A DNA stretch of 64,000 bases from Cristatella mucedo (GCA_009760855.2 WPIO01000001.1:9544001-9608000); one strand, 5' to 3'. Numbered from the stretch's first letter, positions 48,324 to 57,860 are shown. Notes: generated by a model not told the origin, from the letters alone. Numbers and translations: made by a program.

Positions 48324-49891
48324 TATGTTTCTGGTTTAAATTTTTTAAATGTCTGTTCCATCGTAAACAAATGTTCCTTTACAGGTAAATGTTCCTTGGA
48401 GGTAAATGGCGAACCATTACTATTAAAAGTAAGTTCAGCAGTGTTCTCACAGATAGTTAAGTAGTGAATCATAATGTTTGTAGCAGGATTACCAGCGACA
48501 ATAGGTGAAGGTATTTGAGAGTTGAACTCAATGCTTACATCAAGTTTTGAGGTAATTCTTAAAGGATCATCGTTGTATTGTAGATCAACAATATGAATCG
48601 GATATAGCATTAGCCATTCTGGAAAAGTTACACCAACTGGCTCTGTAACTTCCTTTAATCCAAGATACTGCTTTCTGAATTGAGTAAAATCTAGATATTC
48701 AGTTGAACATTTTCCGTCTTTAGGATAGCTACTTCTAGCAACAGTAGGATATTGCTTCGAACCATTAGCAAGAACAGTCACATTTTTAATATCACAATGC
48801 TTGTACGTGCATGGATTTCCAGTATAGTCATTATATTTATTTGTATTTTGTGCAGCAACAATCAACCACCTAACTTTATAATATAGTATTTTGCACAGAT
48901 AGAGTTCTAGTATATTTTAGACCTTGATTAAAGTTTGTTAACGTCATATTTTCATATCGTCTAACTCTGTAATTAAGTATAATTTTCTTTGCTCTTTCAC
49001 TTGACACATCAGCAAGCGCTCTTTGAATACTTTCTTTAGGAATAACACAAGGAACCATTAGCCTCATTTTTGACATATTAATCTTAAATGCATTCAAAAG
49101 CCCATCATTAGCAGCATCAGCAGTACCTCTAGATGTAATTGAATTAGTATTAGCAGCAGCTCCTGATGCACCAGTAATAATAGCATCAAAGTCACTTCCA
49201 CCAACTCGTTTCATCTCAAGTGTAAATGTGATAATATAAAGAATCTTATTCATACCCGCACAAAATCCAGACAATCTTGAAAGTGGTAGGAGATACTAAA
49301 AGTTCCTACATTTTCTGATAAGACACTCGAAAGACCTCTTCTGTAAGCAAAACCAATGTTACTAGAAGTTGCTGTAGCTGCATTTGGACTAACATAAGCA
49401 CTGCTGCCTGTATACAGATCATCAAATGAACTTGCTTCATCTTTCTTCCATCCAGTTGCAGGACCTTCCGTTCGGTTATAATCGTTTGTATAGGTAAGTA
49501 ATCCCATAAGAGTTGATACAGTTCCAGGCCTTTCTTTCAATGAATAACTTTCTATTTCTTCCGCACCAAGTCTAATTCTCATCGAGCTAAACAACCATGC
49601 TCCAGCATTGTTAACAAACCCAGCAGCAAGAGTTCTAGCAGGCGCTGCAAAGCTTCCACCAGCAGCTGTTTGAACTTGTATTTGTCCCTCAAGCAGTAGA
49701 TAAGCATCTGACAGCAAATAGCAAAGTTGTTGTTCACCAGGAACATTAAATGTAACTAGCTTGTTTGCAATACTATCAGTTTCATTTCCATTTGACTGGT
49801 AAAACTCTCTGTATTTATAATCTTTAATTTTGAAGTTAGGAAGACTAGGATCGCCTAATTCGAGTATAGTGTCAATCGGTGCACTTGCCAT
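48323..49891 (-). pseudogene. Major capsid protein, double jelly roll
   Basis: About 520 codons in three successive frames: 49891-49250, 49274-48876 and 48865-48323, so two frameshifts are present. The N-terminal part (LPNFKIKDYKYREFYQSNG, then LLSDAYLLLEGQI, NNAGAWLFSSMRIRLGAEEI and LLTYTNDYNRTEG) is the characteristic opening of the double-jelly-roll capsid proteins of Polinton/adintovirus-type elements in animals. The last part contains LLSxYPIHIVDLQYN-like and DVSIEF strand-rich sequence. The capsid forms hexameric capsomers. The ATG at 49891 is preceded by TATATAGAGAAGAA. The gene is followed without a gap by the YqaJ-like gene. Confidence 0.85.
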
Positions 49892-49936
49892 TTCTTCTCT
49901 ATATAAAAAAGTAAAAATGTATTTCTTATTCTGAAT

Positions 49937-50508
49937 TTATAATCCAGCTCCAATTTTGTTCATGTATCCGCCACATCCATCAGGTCTTGGAGCAGGTTTT
50001 ATAGCAGGGACAGCAGATTTTTCTTTTATAACTCTTTCTATTTCTTTGTATGCCTTAGGATCATTTTCTTTTAACGTTTCTGAATAATCTTCAGTTTCAG
50101 AGTCCTCCATCTTTGCTCTATATTTCTTTTTGTTTTTTGGTTTAAGTTTGTCAAGAATTGCTCGTTTTATCTCAAGATCAATCTCTTTCATCTTTCTATC
50201 ATAGTCTTCCTTCTTTTTTCGTTTCTCTAACTCATACTCGTGTTCTTTCTTTCTTCTTTCCTCATCAGCTTTATCATCAATTGTTCTACGTTTGTTAGCC
50301 TACTCTTAGTCAATCTTTTCTTTCTTTGTTGGCAACTCAAATAATTTTCTAGCTTGATGCATCTCAATACCTTTATTTGCAATGTTCATGCTAAGTCCAG
50401 TAAGTCCAGTTAGCACAGGTGCTGTTTTCCAACACCATCAATAATCTTATCAAGTACACCAGAGCCATGATATTTTCCACCAGTTATCCTACCATATTTT
50501 GATCTGTT
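49937..50508 (-). pseudogene. Lys/Glu-rich virion-associated protein
   Basis: The readable C-terminal part (50191-49937) is highly charged and ends GGYMNKIGAGL. Upstream, the same frame continues through a long coiled-coil-like stretch (EERRKKEHEYELEKRKKKE) but is broken by stops near 50300-50310 and a frameshift near 50430. The N-terminus has GGKYHGSGVLDKI. The position between capsid and penton-like genes, together with GxG motifs near both ends, suggests a minor virion or core protein. It is broken in at least three places and its function is inferred only from context. Confidence 0.45.
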
Positions 50509-51287
50509 AAATTAATTTTAATACTACTCACACCATCAATATCTCCACGAGTAGGTAAGTATAAAATGTTTGGAACATGTTCGTCAACCTTCTCTCCTGG
50601 ATCAATATCATCGATATCAATTATATATAAAGACGATGATTGTTCTAAAAATTCTTTTTATGTTAAACATAGCTTTTATTAGGATCTACAAGATTACAAT
50701 CAATACTTATCCATTTTACGCCAGAATTATCAGGTAACTGCATTTTATTCCAAGCCTTATGATTACCAGTGAAATGCATAGCTTGTTCTATAGCTTCATA
50801 TGGGGTTTCACCAACCATTGCAGGATCGAATGAACCTTGCTGATTTGAATTAAAACCTAGAGCATCACCAATAGAGTTGACTATTCCAGAATTTGCTCCG
50901 AGTAGTGCAATATAGTCTTGACCAACTTGCATCATTTTTTATCATCAGTGTCAACAGTAAATCGTATACCATTCGTTGGAGGTTTAGCTGATTGATTTAA
51001 AAGTGCTCTTGCGCTCAATAAAGAATTATGTAAGAAAATGACAAGTTTTTGAGCGTCGTAATAGCCAGCTGGTACTGCAATAGAAAAGTTGCTTGTGTTT
51101 GTCATATTTGGTCTATACAAAGCAAATCATTTACTCCAGTAGTAATATTTGATATTATACTGTTCGTATATGTAAACTCAACTCTACGTAAGCCTATCTT
51201 ATTATAACCAGAATCAGATCCAAGCATTAATGGTGGAACTAGAGTCTTTGAATCAGAACTAGTGGTTCCAGTTATTCTTATAGACAT
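50484..51287 (-). pseudogene. Second penton/minor-capsid-like protein
   Basis: Pieces at 51287-51102, 51120-50932, 50935-50663 and 50640-50484 read as one protein in shifting frames. It shows FSIAVPAGYYDAQKLVIFLH, a beta-strand plus (I/V)PxGxY turn also present in the larger protein at 51295-52167 (IPPGIY). It ends in an acidic segment (IIDIDDIDPGE) and a KINLTDQN strand like the LTDQ-type C-termini of these proteins. A minor capsid (penton-like single jelly roll) role is inferred. At least three frameshifts make it non-functional. The ATG at 51287 follows TATAATATAAGA. Confidence 0.5.
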
Positions 51288-51294
51288 TCTTATA

Positions 51295-52167
51295 TTATAT
51301 TTCAATAACATCTATTACAACTGTTATTTGCTGCGATTCAAAATGTAAAACTTTTAAACTTTGATCCGTAATAGTAACTAATATATCAGAAATAGAATCT
51401 CCAACAAGATTATGGTATTCAAGAGTATTCGGTTCATATACTATTTGTTCCCAATGATAGAAATTGTAAGCAAAACTTCTAAGAGCCTGTGTTTCATTAT
51501 TGTTTAGATAACTAGTTCCACTAGCAACCAAATTACAGTTTATAAGAATTAAATTCAAATCAGAAACAAAAACTTCATTTTCTGAGATAATTTTTTCTCC
51601 AGGTCTTACAAATATTTGCGTAAATTGTTTTCCAGGAGCTGCACCATATGTATTTAATGGCAGAGTTATATCTATTTTATAAACAGTTCCAGTAAATCCA
51701 AGAATGCTAGATATAGTAGATTTAACAGCAACAAATTTAAAACCAGCAGGCATAGTAATCCAAGAATTAGAAGTAGCAGTATCAATACCTAAAACAAACT
51801 TATCATTTCCAGATAATACAATAGAATTATTTATTGTATCCGAAATACCAACATTTGCATCATCAGACACAGCAGCATATATTCCAGGGGGTATTCTTAC
51901 TATTCGCTCAGATCCAACTGTAAGCCTGTAAACAAAAGTATTATTTGAAGATGTAATGTTTTTAATAGAATTAGTTCCGACAAACTTTTTGAAGCATACC
52001 TTAAACCTTTTATTCTTAAGTTTGATTGGGTTATTAATATTTACTCTAATAGGATTACTTGTTCCAGTTATATTAAAAATATATCCTTCCTTACCTGCAA
52101 TGGTATCCTTTTTGATTGACTCAACATTTTTTAGAATATCCTTAGCTACACCAAGAAGATCTGACAT
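51295..52167 (-). CDS. Penton/minor-capsid-like protein, intact
   Basis: A 290-residue open frame with ATG at 52167 and TAA at 51295-51297, eight bases before the next gene's start. It is strand-rich. It contains YRLTVGSERIVRIPPGIYAA (residues about 81-100), a glycine/proline-containing IDITLPLNTYG segment, and a C-terminus ITDQSLKVLHFESQQITVVI that resembles the terminal strands (LTDQxGxxxxFxGxxITVxL) of minor structural proteins next to double-jelly-roll capsids in animal Polinton-like elements. A vertex/penton role is the best guess. It is one of the few uninterrupted genes in the element. Confidence 0.6.
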   Translation of the reverse strand: MSDLLGVAKDILKNVESIKKDTIAGKEGYIFNITGTSNPIRVNINNPIKLKNKRFKVCFKKFVGTNSIKNITSSNNTFVYRLTVGSERIVRIPPGIYAAVSDDANVGISDTINNSIVLSGNDKFVLGIDTATSNSWITMPAGFKFVAVKSTISSILGFTGTVYKIDITLPLNTYGAAPGKQFTQIFVRPGEKIISENEVFVSDLNLILINCNLVASGTSYLNNNETQALRSFAYNFYHWEQIVYEPNTLEYHNLVGDSISDILVTITDQSLKVLHFESQQITVVIDVIEI

Positions 52168-52170
52168 TTT

Positions 52171-52440
52171 CTATTTATCATATAAAAGTTTATTAATTTG
52201 AGCAACATATGATTTTGGAACTTTTCTAGATTTTGCAAGATAGTCAACAGCAGCACTAATAGAATTTACTACTCCAGTATTTCCAGCGGCAAGTTCACGA
52301 ATCCACAATTCAATCTTATCAAATATTTGATAATCATTTTTTACAACTAATGGAATTATTTCAATACCACTACCAACTTTTGGTCTTAAATGATAAAATG
52401 ATCTAAAACTCTTTGTTCTTTTATACTTCTTTTTTCTTTT
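52171..52440 (-). CDS. Small basic virion-like protein
   Basis: About 89 codons without an obvious ATG. It starts after a stop with a very basic segment (KRKKKYKRTKSFRS), then the PKVGSGI motif, and continues IEIIPLVVKN with a helical end (IRELAAGNTGVVNSISAAVDYLAK). The basic N-terminus plus the GSG motif also seen in other virion-type proteins suggests a core or DNA-binding structural protein. The missing start codon suggests decay or an unrecognised start. TAG at 52171-52173. Confidence 0.4.
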   Translation of the reverse strand, partial: KRKKKYKRTKSFRSFYHLRPKVGSGIEIIPLVVKNDYQIFDKIELWIRELAAGNTGVVNSISAAVDYLAKSRKVPKSYVAQINKLLYDK

Positions 52441-52449
52441 TATCTAGCA

Positions 52450-52764
52450 CTAGAATAACATTGGAAAGATTTTATCACTAAGATTTTCCACAATCTTTCT
52501 TATAGGTTTAGATATTCCACCAGTTTTCTTCGCTCCAATAATATCAAGTAAATCTTTCTTTTTATCAACTGTTGTTTCATATGCTTTACCTATTTCATCC
52601 ACTTGCGTACCATCAAATTTAGTATAATAATTCATAATGTATTCTAAGATATAATTAGCAGTTTGTTCTAGTTCTTTTTCAGCTGTATTCATTTTATCAT
52701 TATGAAGTTTTAGTCCTAGTTCATACACTTTTAAATCTTTATTTGTACTATCTATCGATCTCAT
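52450..52764 (-). CDS. Unknown viral protein, 104 aa
   Basis: ATG at 52764 lies inside the end of the upstream 209-aa gene (17-base overlap), a typical tightly packed arrangement. The protein is helical and charged (DKMNTAEKELEQTANYILEY), without cysteines or hydrophobic segments long enough for a membrane. No family was recognised. It is co-oriented with the ATPase, capsid and penton-like genes, so a morphogenesis role is possible. Confidence 0.45.
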   Translation of the reverse strand: MRSIDSTNKDLKVYELGLKLHNDKMNTAEKELEQTANYILEYIMNYYTKFDGTQVDEIGKAYETTVDKKKDLLDIIGAKKTGGISKPIRKIVENLSDKIFPMLF

Positions 52765-53377
52765 TTATTATTCTTTTTACATAGTTTGGGACATTTTCAT
52801 CTTTACTTTTAACTATATCAATTAGATTAGCTTTATTTAAATCTTGTACTTCAACCGATCTCTTTGGAGTGCCAGTAGTTGGATTTATATTTACCTCTTC
52901 AGCTAGACCTTTTTGAGCAATATCAATAGCTTCTCGTACTTCTGGATTTGCTGCGTGTGTCTTTGCTTGATTTGCAATAGTAATCGCTTTTTTATGCTTT
53001 CCCTCGATAACAGCCTGTCTTGCTTTTTGAATAGTGCTAGATATGTCGGGTTTGGGCTTGTATTCCAAAACTTTCTCAAGTTGTTCTTTGTTTTCTATCT
53101 GTAAGGCAAGTTTAGGTCTAACTCTTTTAAGTTTTTCAACAACAACATTTCCTGAGTTATCAGTAGATCTCACTAATTCTTGCTCATTCAATCTATGCTC
53201 AGCAGCATCTCTCACAGCTATTTCTGATTGTATTCTTTGTATCTTATTTGAGTTTTTTAGAATATTTGCATCCCTTAGATCTTGCAGGGTTTGCAGTTTA
53301 GATTCATAATCAAGTGCTTCTTGAACACTACCTTTGTAAGGTTTTTTACCACTTGAATACATTTTTCCATTAAACAT
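52748..53377 (-). CDS. Unknown coiled-coil viral protein, 209 aa
   Basis: Open from ATG 53377 (preceded by GATATAGAAAT) to TAG at 52748. Strongly helical and charged, with heptad-like stretches (EALDYESKLQTLQDLRDAN, RQAVIEGKHKKAITIANQA) and a repeated lysine-rich core. No known domain was recognised. It lies directly downstream of the packaging ATPase (13-base gap), suggesting co-expression with virion genes. Confidence 0.5.
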   Translation of the reverse strand: MFNGKMYSSGKKPYKGSVQEALDYESKLQTLQDLRDANILKNSNKIQRIQSEIAVRDAAEHRLNEQELVRSTDNSGNVVVEKLKRVRPKLALQIENKEQLEKVLEYKPKPDISSTIQKARQAVIEGKHKKAITIANQAKTHAANPEVREAIDIAQKGLAEEVNINPTTGTPKRSVEVQDLNKANLIDIVKSKDENVPNYVKRIINEIDR

Positions 53378-53390
53378 ATTTCTATATCTA

Positions 53391-54062
53391 TTAAGAATTA
53401 AAAAATGTCATTAATTGCTTTCCTTCTGAATCAACAGACCAAAATCTACCTTCACTTTCAGTCTTAGTTAGGTCTATTACAACATATCCAAAACGGTTTC
53501 TAGTACAAGAGTTAACCCATTCTCTAAATTGTTTCTTATCAATATCTCCAACGTATGCATCACGAATATACTCAATGTCAGTTGTGTTTTGCTTAAAGAT
53601 TACTATTAAATTTACATTGTTTCTAATTTCTCTCCTAGGTATACATGTCAAGCCTTGAGCAAGATAGAAAATATTTAGACCTTTATGTGTTCCTCGTGTG
53701 AAATAGTCTAATATTTTAGTCAGATCTTCTGTCATTGAGTCATCAAGTACAACTACATTCTTGCAGTTTTTATATGAGTCTACTTCTGGCATAGTATCAA
53801 TTCCATTTATCCAAGAGTAAGCCTTGTTTTCTTTTGTCATCGACATAAGTCCGCGGTACAACTTTTGATCTAGACTTGAAGCTATAATTGTACAACTATC
53901 ATAATTTACCATTCCGTAGAATATCCAATTCATGATGAGTTGAGATTTACCTGAACCACTTGGACCTAAAACTAAAGCTCTAATTGGAACATTTGGTAAA
54001 GGTTCTTTGTGACCAGTATATACATCTTGTCCAAAATTAAACGCTCTTACTCGAAGAGACAT
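53391..54062 (-). CDS. FtsK/A32-type DNA-packaging ATPase
   Basis: An intact 223-residue ATPase that would power genome packaging into the capsid. Walker A GPSGSGKS at residues 33-40, Walker B VVVLDDS at about 103-109, and a FTRGTHKGLNIFYLAQ segment at about 121-136 that corresponds to the motif following Walker B in A32-like ATPases. The length fits the single-domain packaging ATPases of Polinton-like viruses. ATG 54062 is preceded by TAGTATAAGAA. It is divergent from the zinc-ribbon gene at 54094, with only 31 bases between the two starts, so one short bidirectional promoter region serves both. Confidence 0.88.
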   Translation of the reverse strand: MSLRVRAFNFGQDVYTGHKEPLPNVPIRALVLGPSGSGKSQLIMNWIFYGMVNYDSCTIIASSLDQKLYRGLMSMTKENKAYSWINGIDTMPEVDSYKNCKNVVVLDDSMTEDLTKILDYFTRGTHKGLNIFYLAQGLTCIPRREIRNNVNLIVIFKQNTTDIEYIRDAYVGDIDKKQFREWVNSCTRNRFGYVVIDLTKTESEGRFWSVDSEGKQLMTFFNS

Positions 54063-54093
54063 TTCTTATACTAAATTTTTTTTTTTATAGAAA
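54063..54093. promoter_or_regulatory. Divergent promoter between ATPase and zinc-ribbon genes
   Basis: Only 31 bases separate the two ATGs. On the minus side the sequence before ATG is TAGTATAAGAA, and on the plus side TTTTTTTTATAGAAA. Both match the element-wide start motif (a TATA core ending in AGAA directly before ATG), placed back to back. Confidence 0.5.
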
Positions 54094-54453
54094 ATGGAAA
54101 TTTATTGCTTGAAGTGCAAAAAGCCTACAGATAGCATTCATGTGGAGTATACTGAGATAGATAGTACTAAAGGTCTTAGAGGAATGATTAAAGAAATTTG
54201 TGTGATTTGTCAACACAAAAAGTCAAAGTTTGTTAAGCTTAGAAGTGGTTCTGGTGTTTTAGCTCATGGGAAAAAGTTAGTTACTGGAGTTTTGAGTCAT
54301 GGGAGACAGTTTGGAGGAAATGTATCTGGAAGTGGATCTGGAGTTTTGAGTCATGGAAAGAAATTTGGTGCTGGAGCTAGTAAAGAACAAATACTTTCTG
54401 AACTAAGAAAAACTATCAAAAGTTTAAAAAAAAGTAAAAAAGTACACCACTAA
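54094..54453 (+). CDS. Zinc-ribbon protein with GSGVLxHGKK repeats
   Basis: A 119-residue protein with YCLKCKKPT (first CxxC, residues 4-7) and ICVICQHKK (second CxxC, about 37-40), a small zinc ribbon like the DUF5679-type ribbons of double-jelly-roll viruses. It is followed by two to three copies of GSGVLxHGKK separated by Gly/Ser linkers, and a basic tail. The repeats and basic charge suggest binding to DNA or to virion proteins. Its end overlaps the start of the protease-like region in another frame, right after A-rich runs near 54426-54440. Confidence 0.6.
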   Translation: MEIYCLKCKKPTDSIHVEYTEIDSTKGLRGMIKEICVICQHKKSKFVKLRSGSGVLAHGKKLVTGVLSHGRQFGGNVSGSGSGVLSHGKKFGAGASKEQILSELRKTIKSLKKSKKVHH

Positions 54454-54815
54454 CTGATATCGAACTAAATCACTATGTAAAAGAATTAGATATAAAAAAT
54501 GTCAGAGGTGTATTTGCAAGAGATGAATTAAGTTCTCAAGAACAGAATGAGTGCCTTATTTGCAATACTGGAAAAACAGATCTAGCTATATATCATTGGG
54601 TAGCTCTTAAAAAAGTAGGAGTTCGATGTTTTTATATTGATTCGTTCAGTGCTCCTCCAATGCCAGAAGTCATTGATTAGTTTGGAGTTATATCGAGATT
54701 TTAAACGTTTCAACTGCTAAAGTTTAACCAAACAGATTGTGGAATGAGGTGCTTAATCTTCCTTAAATTAATGGAATTTTCTGATTTTGGTACAGTCAGG
54801 CAATTATTAATTTGA
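54450..54815 (+). pseudogene. Adenain-like cysteine protease
   Basis: Resembles the adenovirus-type maturation protease that cleaves virion precursor proteins in Polinton-like viruses. The N-terminal block TDIELNHYVKELDIKN, then RGVFARDEL, is very typical. The catalytic His is in YHWVAL, the acidic residue in YIDSF with PPMPEVI after it, and the catalytic Cys in NQTDCG with CLIFLK following. In-frame stops occur at 54678-54680 and 54702-54704, and no ATG precedes the conserved start, so this copy is dead. The reading frame begins where the zinc-ribbon frame ends. Confidence 0.8.
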
Positions 54816-54843
54816 ATTAAACAAAATATTTCTACTATACAGA

Positions 54844-55338
54844 ATGGAAAATCAAGAAAAGAAATTTGTAGTCGTCCAAAATTTGGCACTTGTTATTCCA
54901 TAAGGAAAGCCTGCACACGTTCATGTTTAAGAGACAAATTTCAGAAGATAAGATTCAAAACCTTATCTTAGTGCATGGATGTACATAACAGAAGAATCAC
55001 TTCCTTATATTCACAATATTGTGGATAGATCGAGTGAGCAATTAGATTTCAAGGGATTTGATGCTAATGCAAGATCAACAATTGGAATTAGATTTGATTT
55101 TGGAAAGAAACCTAGTATTGTGTTTGATGAGAATAATAAGTAAATTAAAGTATCTAGTCCTGCAGACGTAATTAAGAAATTAGGAAATGATTTTAGTATA
55201 ACTGGAATTCTTGATGGTAGTTATATTTCAAAAGAATACTATAATAATGAAGCAAGATTAAATATTAAACTAAAGATTGACCATGTGAAAGTTTATGGTT
55301 CTACAAAGAGATCACTTTTTAATCCAGAAGAGTTTTAA
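54844..55338 (+). pseudogene. Unknown viral protein with four in-frame stops
   Basis: A 165-codon reading frame starting at ATG 54844 (preceded by CTATACAGA) with in-frame stops at 54901, 54928, 54949 and 55141 and no frameshift. The intervening sequence reads as real protein (YLSAWMYITEESLPYIHNI, TIGIRFDFGKKPSIVF, DDFSITGILDGSYIS-like). It is strand-rich and contains no cysteines. The family is not recognised. It follows the protease on the same strand. Confidence 0.5.
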
Positions 55339-55386
55339 ACAAATAGAATATATAGATAAATAAAAATTAGCTGTAAGTTAATTTTT

Positions 55387-56154
55387 TTAGATCCTTTTCT
55401 GAGTTATATCAAGCATCCTATCAACAATTTCTCGAGCATAATTTTTTATCTTATTTCGGCTAGCAGGATTTGATACTTTATCTTTGAGAAAATCAGTAGC
55501 AAATGAATCATTCAGAGCTCCACCCAAGCCTAAGTCTAATTTGCTTTTCGCGGCCATAACTGCTGCTACTGTCTTTGCATCTTCACGTACATAATTTGGT
55601 TGTCTTAGATCAAGTGCAATACATGCAGCAGACTCAGCTAATACCAAGTCTGACAAGTTTCTTATTTGTGTTCTTTGAGGTTCGGCCATTGATGAAGTTT
55701 CGGTATAGTCATTGTCATGGATAAGGGCCCGTCGGTCTAAATCATTCACGCCTTCGTAATTTTCTTTCATTCGTTGAGCAAACTTAGTTCCTGGACCAGC
55801 ATAGCTATAACGGCTAGTACCGTTGAATGAGCCACCTGGAACATTTTCTGATTTAACACCATTTGGTTATTTCAGATGAAACTCCCTTCTACCAGACAGT
55901 TTATTTATGAAATCAACTATGCCCGAACCAACTTTTCTATTCTGTTTCAATTGTTTCAAACTTAGGTTCAATTGTAGGCCAGTGTTTTTTTATCTACACT
56001 TTTCTATTTCGTTTAGTTGTGTTTTTGTTGCAAAGATTGGAATTGAACCTGATAGATCTTCTTTATTTAGTCTGACTGAAATTGGTTTATCAGACTTATG
56101 TATTAAGTTTACTTGATGATTTGATAGGTTTAACTTTGTCTCATGGTATTCCAT
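55387..56154 (-). pseudogene. Virion protein with phospholipase A2-like domain
   Basis: A 256-codon frame from ATG 56154, with in-frame stops at 55990-55992 and 55867-55869. The N-terminal part has alternating short hydrophobic/Lys repeats (KPISVRLNKEDLSG, then LQLNLSLKQLK) typical of minor virion proteins in Polinton-like elements, then KVGSGIVDFINKL. The middle is a PLA2-like domain of the type found in parvovirus VP1 and adintoviruses, with Ca-loop-like YAGPGTKF (about residues 118-125) and LDRRALIHDNDY with the HD pair (about 146-147). In related viruses this domain helps the particle leave endosomes. Here the gene is interrupted. Confidence 0.78.
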
Positions 56155-56211
56155 TTCTATACTAATTATTTTTTGTATTTAGAGACAAATAAAACTATTA
56201 TATACTAAAGA

Positions 56212-56772
56212 ATGAACCAGGATGAAGTTTCCGCATTACGCGAGCGAGTTATGGAACTTCTAATCGATTAACCAAATACTGGAAAACTCTTTTGGAAAAT
56301 TAATAGAAGAGGATCTGCAAGAGCTGGAAGTGAAGCCGGAACAATTCACCATAGCGGTTATCGAGAAAAACGAATATATAGCAAAATGTATCAAGCACAT
56401 CGTATTAACTGGATGATAATGACTGAACAGTTTCCTCCTCAAGAGTTGGACCATATCGATAATAATAATCTAAGTAATTGTTTCAGTAATTTACGAGAGG
56501 CAGCTAGATCAGAAAACAATAGAAATAAAGGAATAAGAAAAAATAATACCTCAAATTTTTATAGGAGTAAACTGGAATTCACATAAAAAAAGTGGATTGC
56601 ACGTATTTCAATAGACAATCATAGATACCACTTGGGATACTTTGATAATCCCATTGCTGCAGCAGAAGCACGCGACATTGCAGCTAGACGCCTTCACTTA
56701 CAATTCGCACGACTAAACTTTACTTATACACTTACGGAAGATTACAAAATTGTTCACCACACAGACTTTTAA
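56212..56772 (+). pseudogene. HNH-AP2 homing-type endonuclease
   Basis: A 187-codon span in one overall frame, ATG 56212 to TAA 56770-56772. The HNH core ELDHIDNNN (His pair member at about 81) is followed by NCFSNLREA, and there is a C-terminal AP2-like DNA-binding domain (WIARISIDNHRYHLGYFDNP, then EARDIAARRLH). This combination is common in freestanding homing endonucleases of phages and giant viruses. In-frame stops are at 56269-56271 and 56584-56586. Between about 56555 and 56585 the conserved residues appear in another frame, indicating two compensating frameshifts. The gene stands alone on the plus strand between minus-strand genes, as expected for a mobile gene inserted between viral genes. 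Confidence 0.82.
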
Positions 56773-56823
56773 TTCTTGCAGCGTTTTTTCAAATCGTCTT
56801 AGTTTTATCATTTCATTGTATAT

Positions 56824-57164
56824 TTATTCTTGTGATTTACCTTTCGCAAAAAGATTAGCTAGTAGCATTGCACTCTCAGCTTTATAATCGCACGACTTTT
56901 GTTCTCCAATTGTACTACTTTCCACTTTTTTTATGTCTCTTTTTAACTCATCGCTGTATGAAACTCCAGAAACCTCCACTAACTGGTTTCCCTGTTTTAT
57001 ATAATCTAATCTGTTTTTAACTTCTGCATTCTGTACTTTGTCACTCAAATCAATATCAATGTTTCTATCAAGTAATTATATCATATTTTTATATCTACAA
57101 TTGCATTCCTTGGTCTTTCACTCTGCAAACTCAAAGCACTCATTCGTTCTTCATGTGTATTCAT
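56824..57164 (-). pseudogene. Unknown small viral protein
   Basis: Starts at ATG 57164 in an ATGA overlap with the stop of the preceding gene and reads NTHEERMSALSLQSERPRN. It then shifts frame near 57070-57090 and continues as LSDKVQNAEVKNRLDYIKQG to a stop at 56824-56826. The protein is helical and charged, with YSDELKRDIKKVESS and a final AMLLANLFAKG. No family was recognised. Confidence 0.4.
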
Positions 57165-57860
57165 CGGTGGTGCTTTTGCAGTATACATTGTTGCATCGAT
57201 ATTTTTTTTACTAAGCCTGCAACAGTTACTGCAATAGAAACTCCTAAACCAACTGCTCCAATAATAGAATCTATACTCGCTATAATAGCCGGAATTGCTG
57301 GAAGAAATCCTCCAGATCTTACTTCAAGAAAATTCTTACTCCAAGCCTTTGTATCTAGCAGTGAAGCGTCCCAAGACACATCCTCTCCGAATGTATCTGA
57401 AAGAAACTTACTTGGATTCAAATACCAACCAGATTTAGCTCTTTCTGCTTCTAACAATATCTCGTTTATGTAAAAGCCAACCTCTAAACTTGCTACCATT
57501 TTTGACCATCCTTCTTTTTTATCCGCAATCGTTTTCCATAAGACATTGCCATATTTTCCAGAAGCAATATCATCAACAATTTATTTTATAAATAATCCTA
57601 AATCTACAATTCCTGTTATTCCTGATAGAAATCCACCAAGTACTTTTGTGGCATTTCCAATAACTTTGAATTACTGCAAAACTTTTGGAACAATAGTTGC
57701 AATCTTATTCGATGCTTGCAGACTTAGCTTCACTGCAATCTTTGGAGCAACTTTTATAATTGCTTTTGATCCAAGTTCAGTTCCAGTCGTTGTTCCTGAT
57801 AATACTTCTTTAGTTGTCTCTAAGCCAGATTTTAAATCACCACCTTTTATTATCTTCACA
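57161..57860 (-). pseudogene. Unknown viral protein with C-terminal membrane segment
   Basis: The frame of about 230 codons runs from 57860 to TGA 57161-57163, with in-frame stops at 57668-57670 and 57581-57583. The first codon of the open part is GTG, and no ATG is present upstream in frame, so the start is lost or non-standard. The N-terminal half is helical and basic (GSKAIIKVAPKIAVKLSLQ). The middle has KSGWYLNPSKFLSD, and near the C-terminus a long hydrophobic stretch (LPAIPAIIASIDSIIGAVG, LGVSIAVTVAGLV) predicts a membrane hairpin. It is divergent from fibre B with under 10 bases between the two frames. Confidence 0.5.

Noticed and set aside
54844-55338. Assignment of this frame to a known capsid or polymerase family
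   Set aside because: No recognisable motif, so it is left as unknown.
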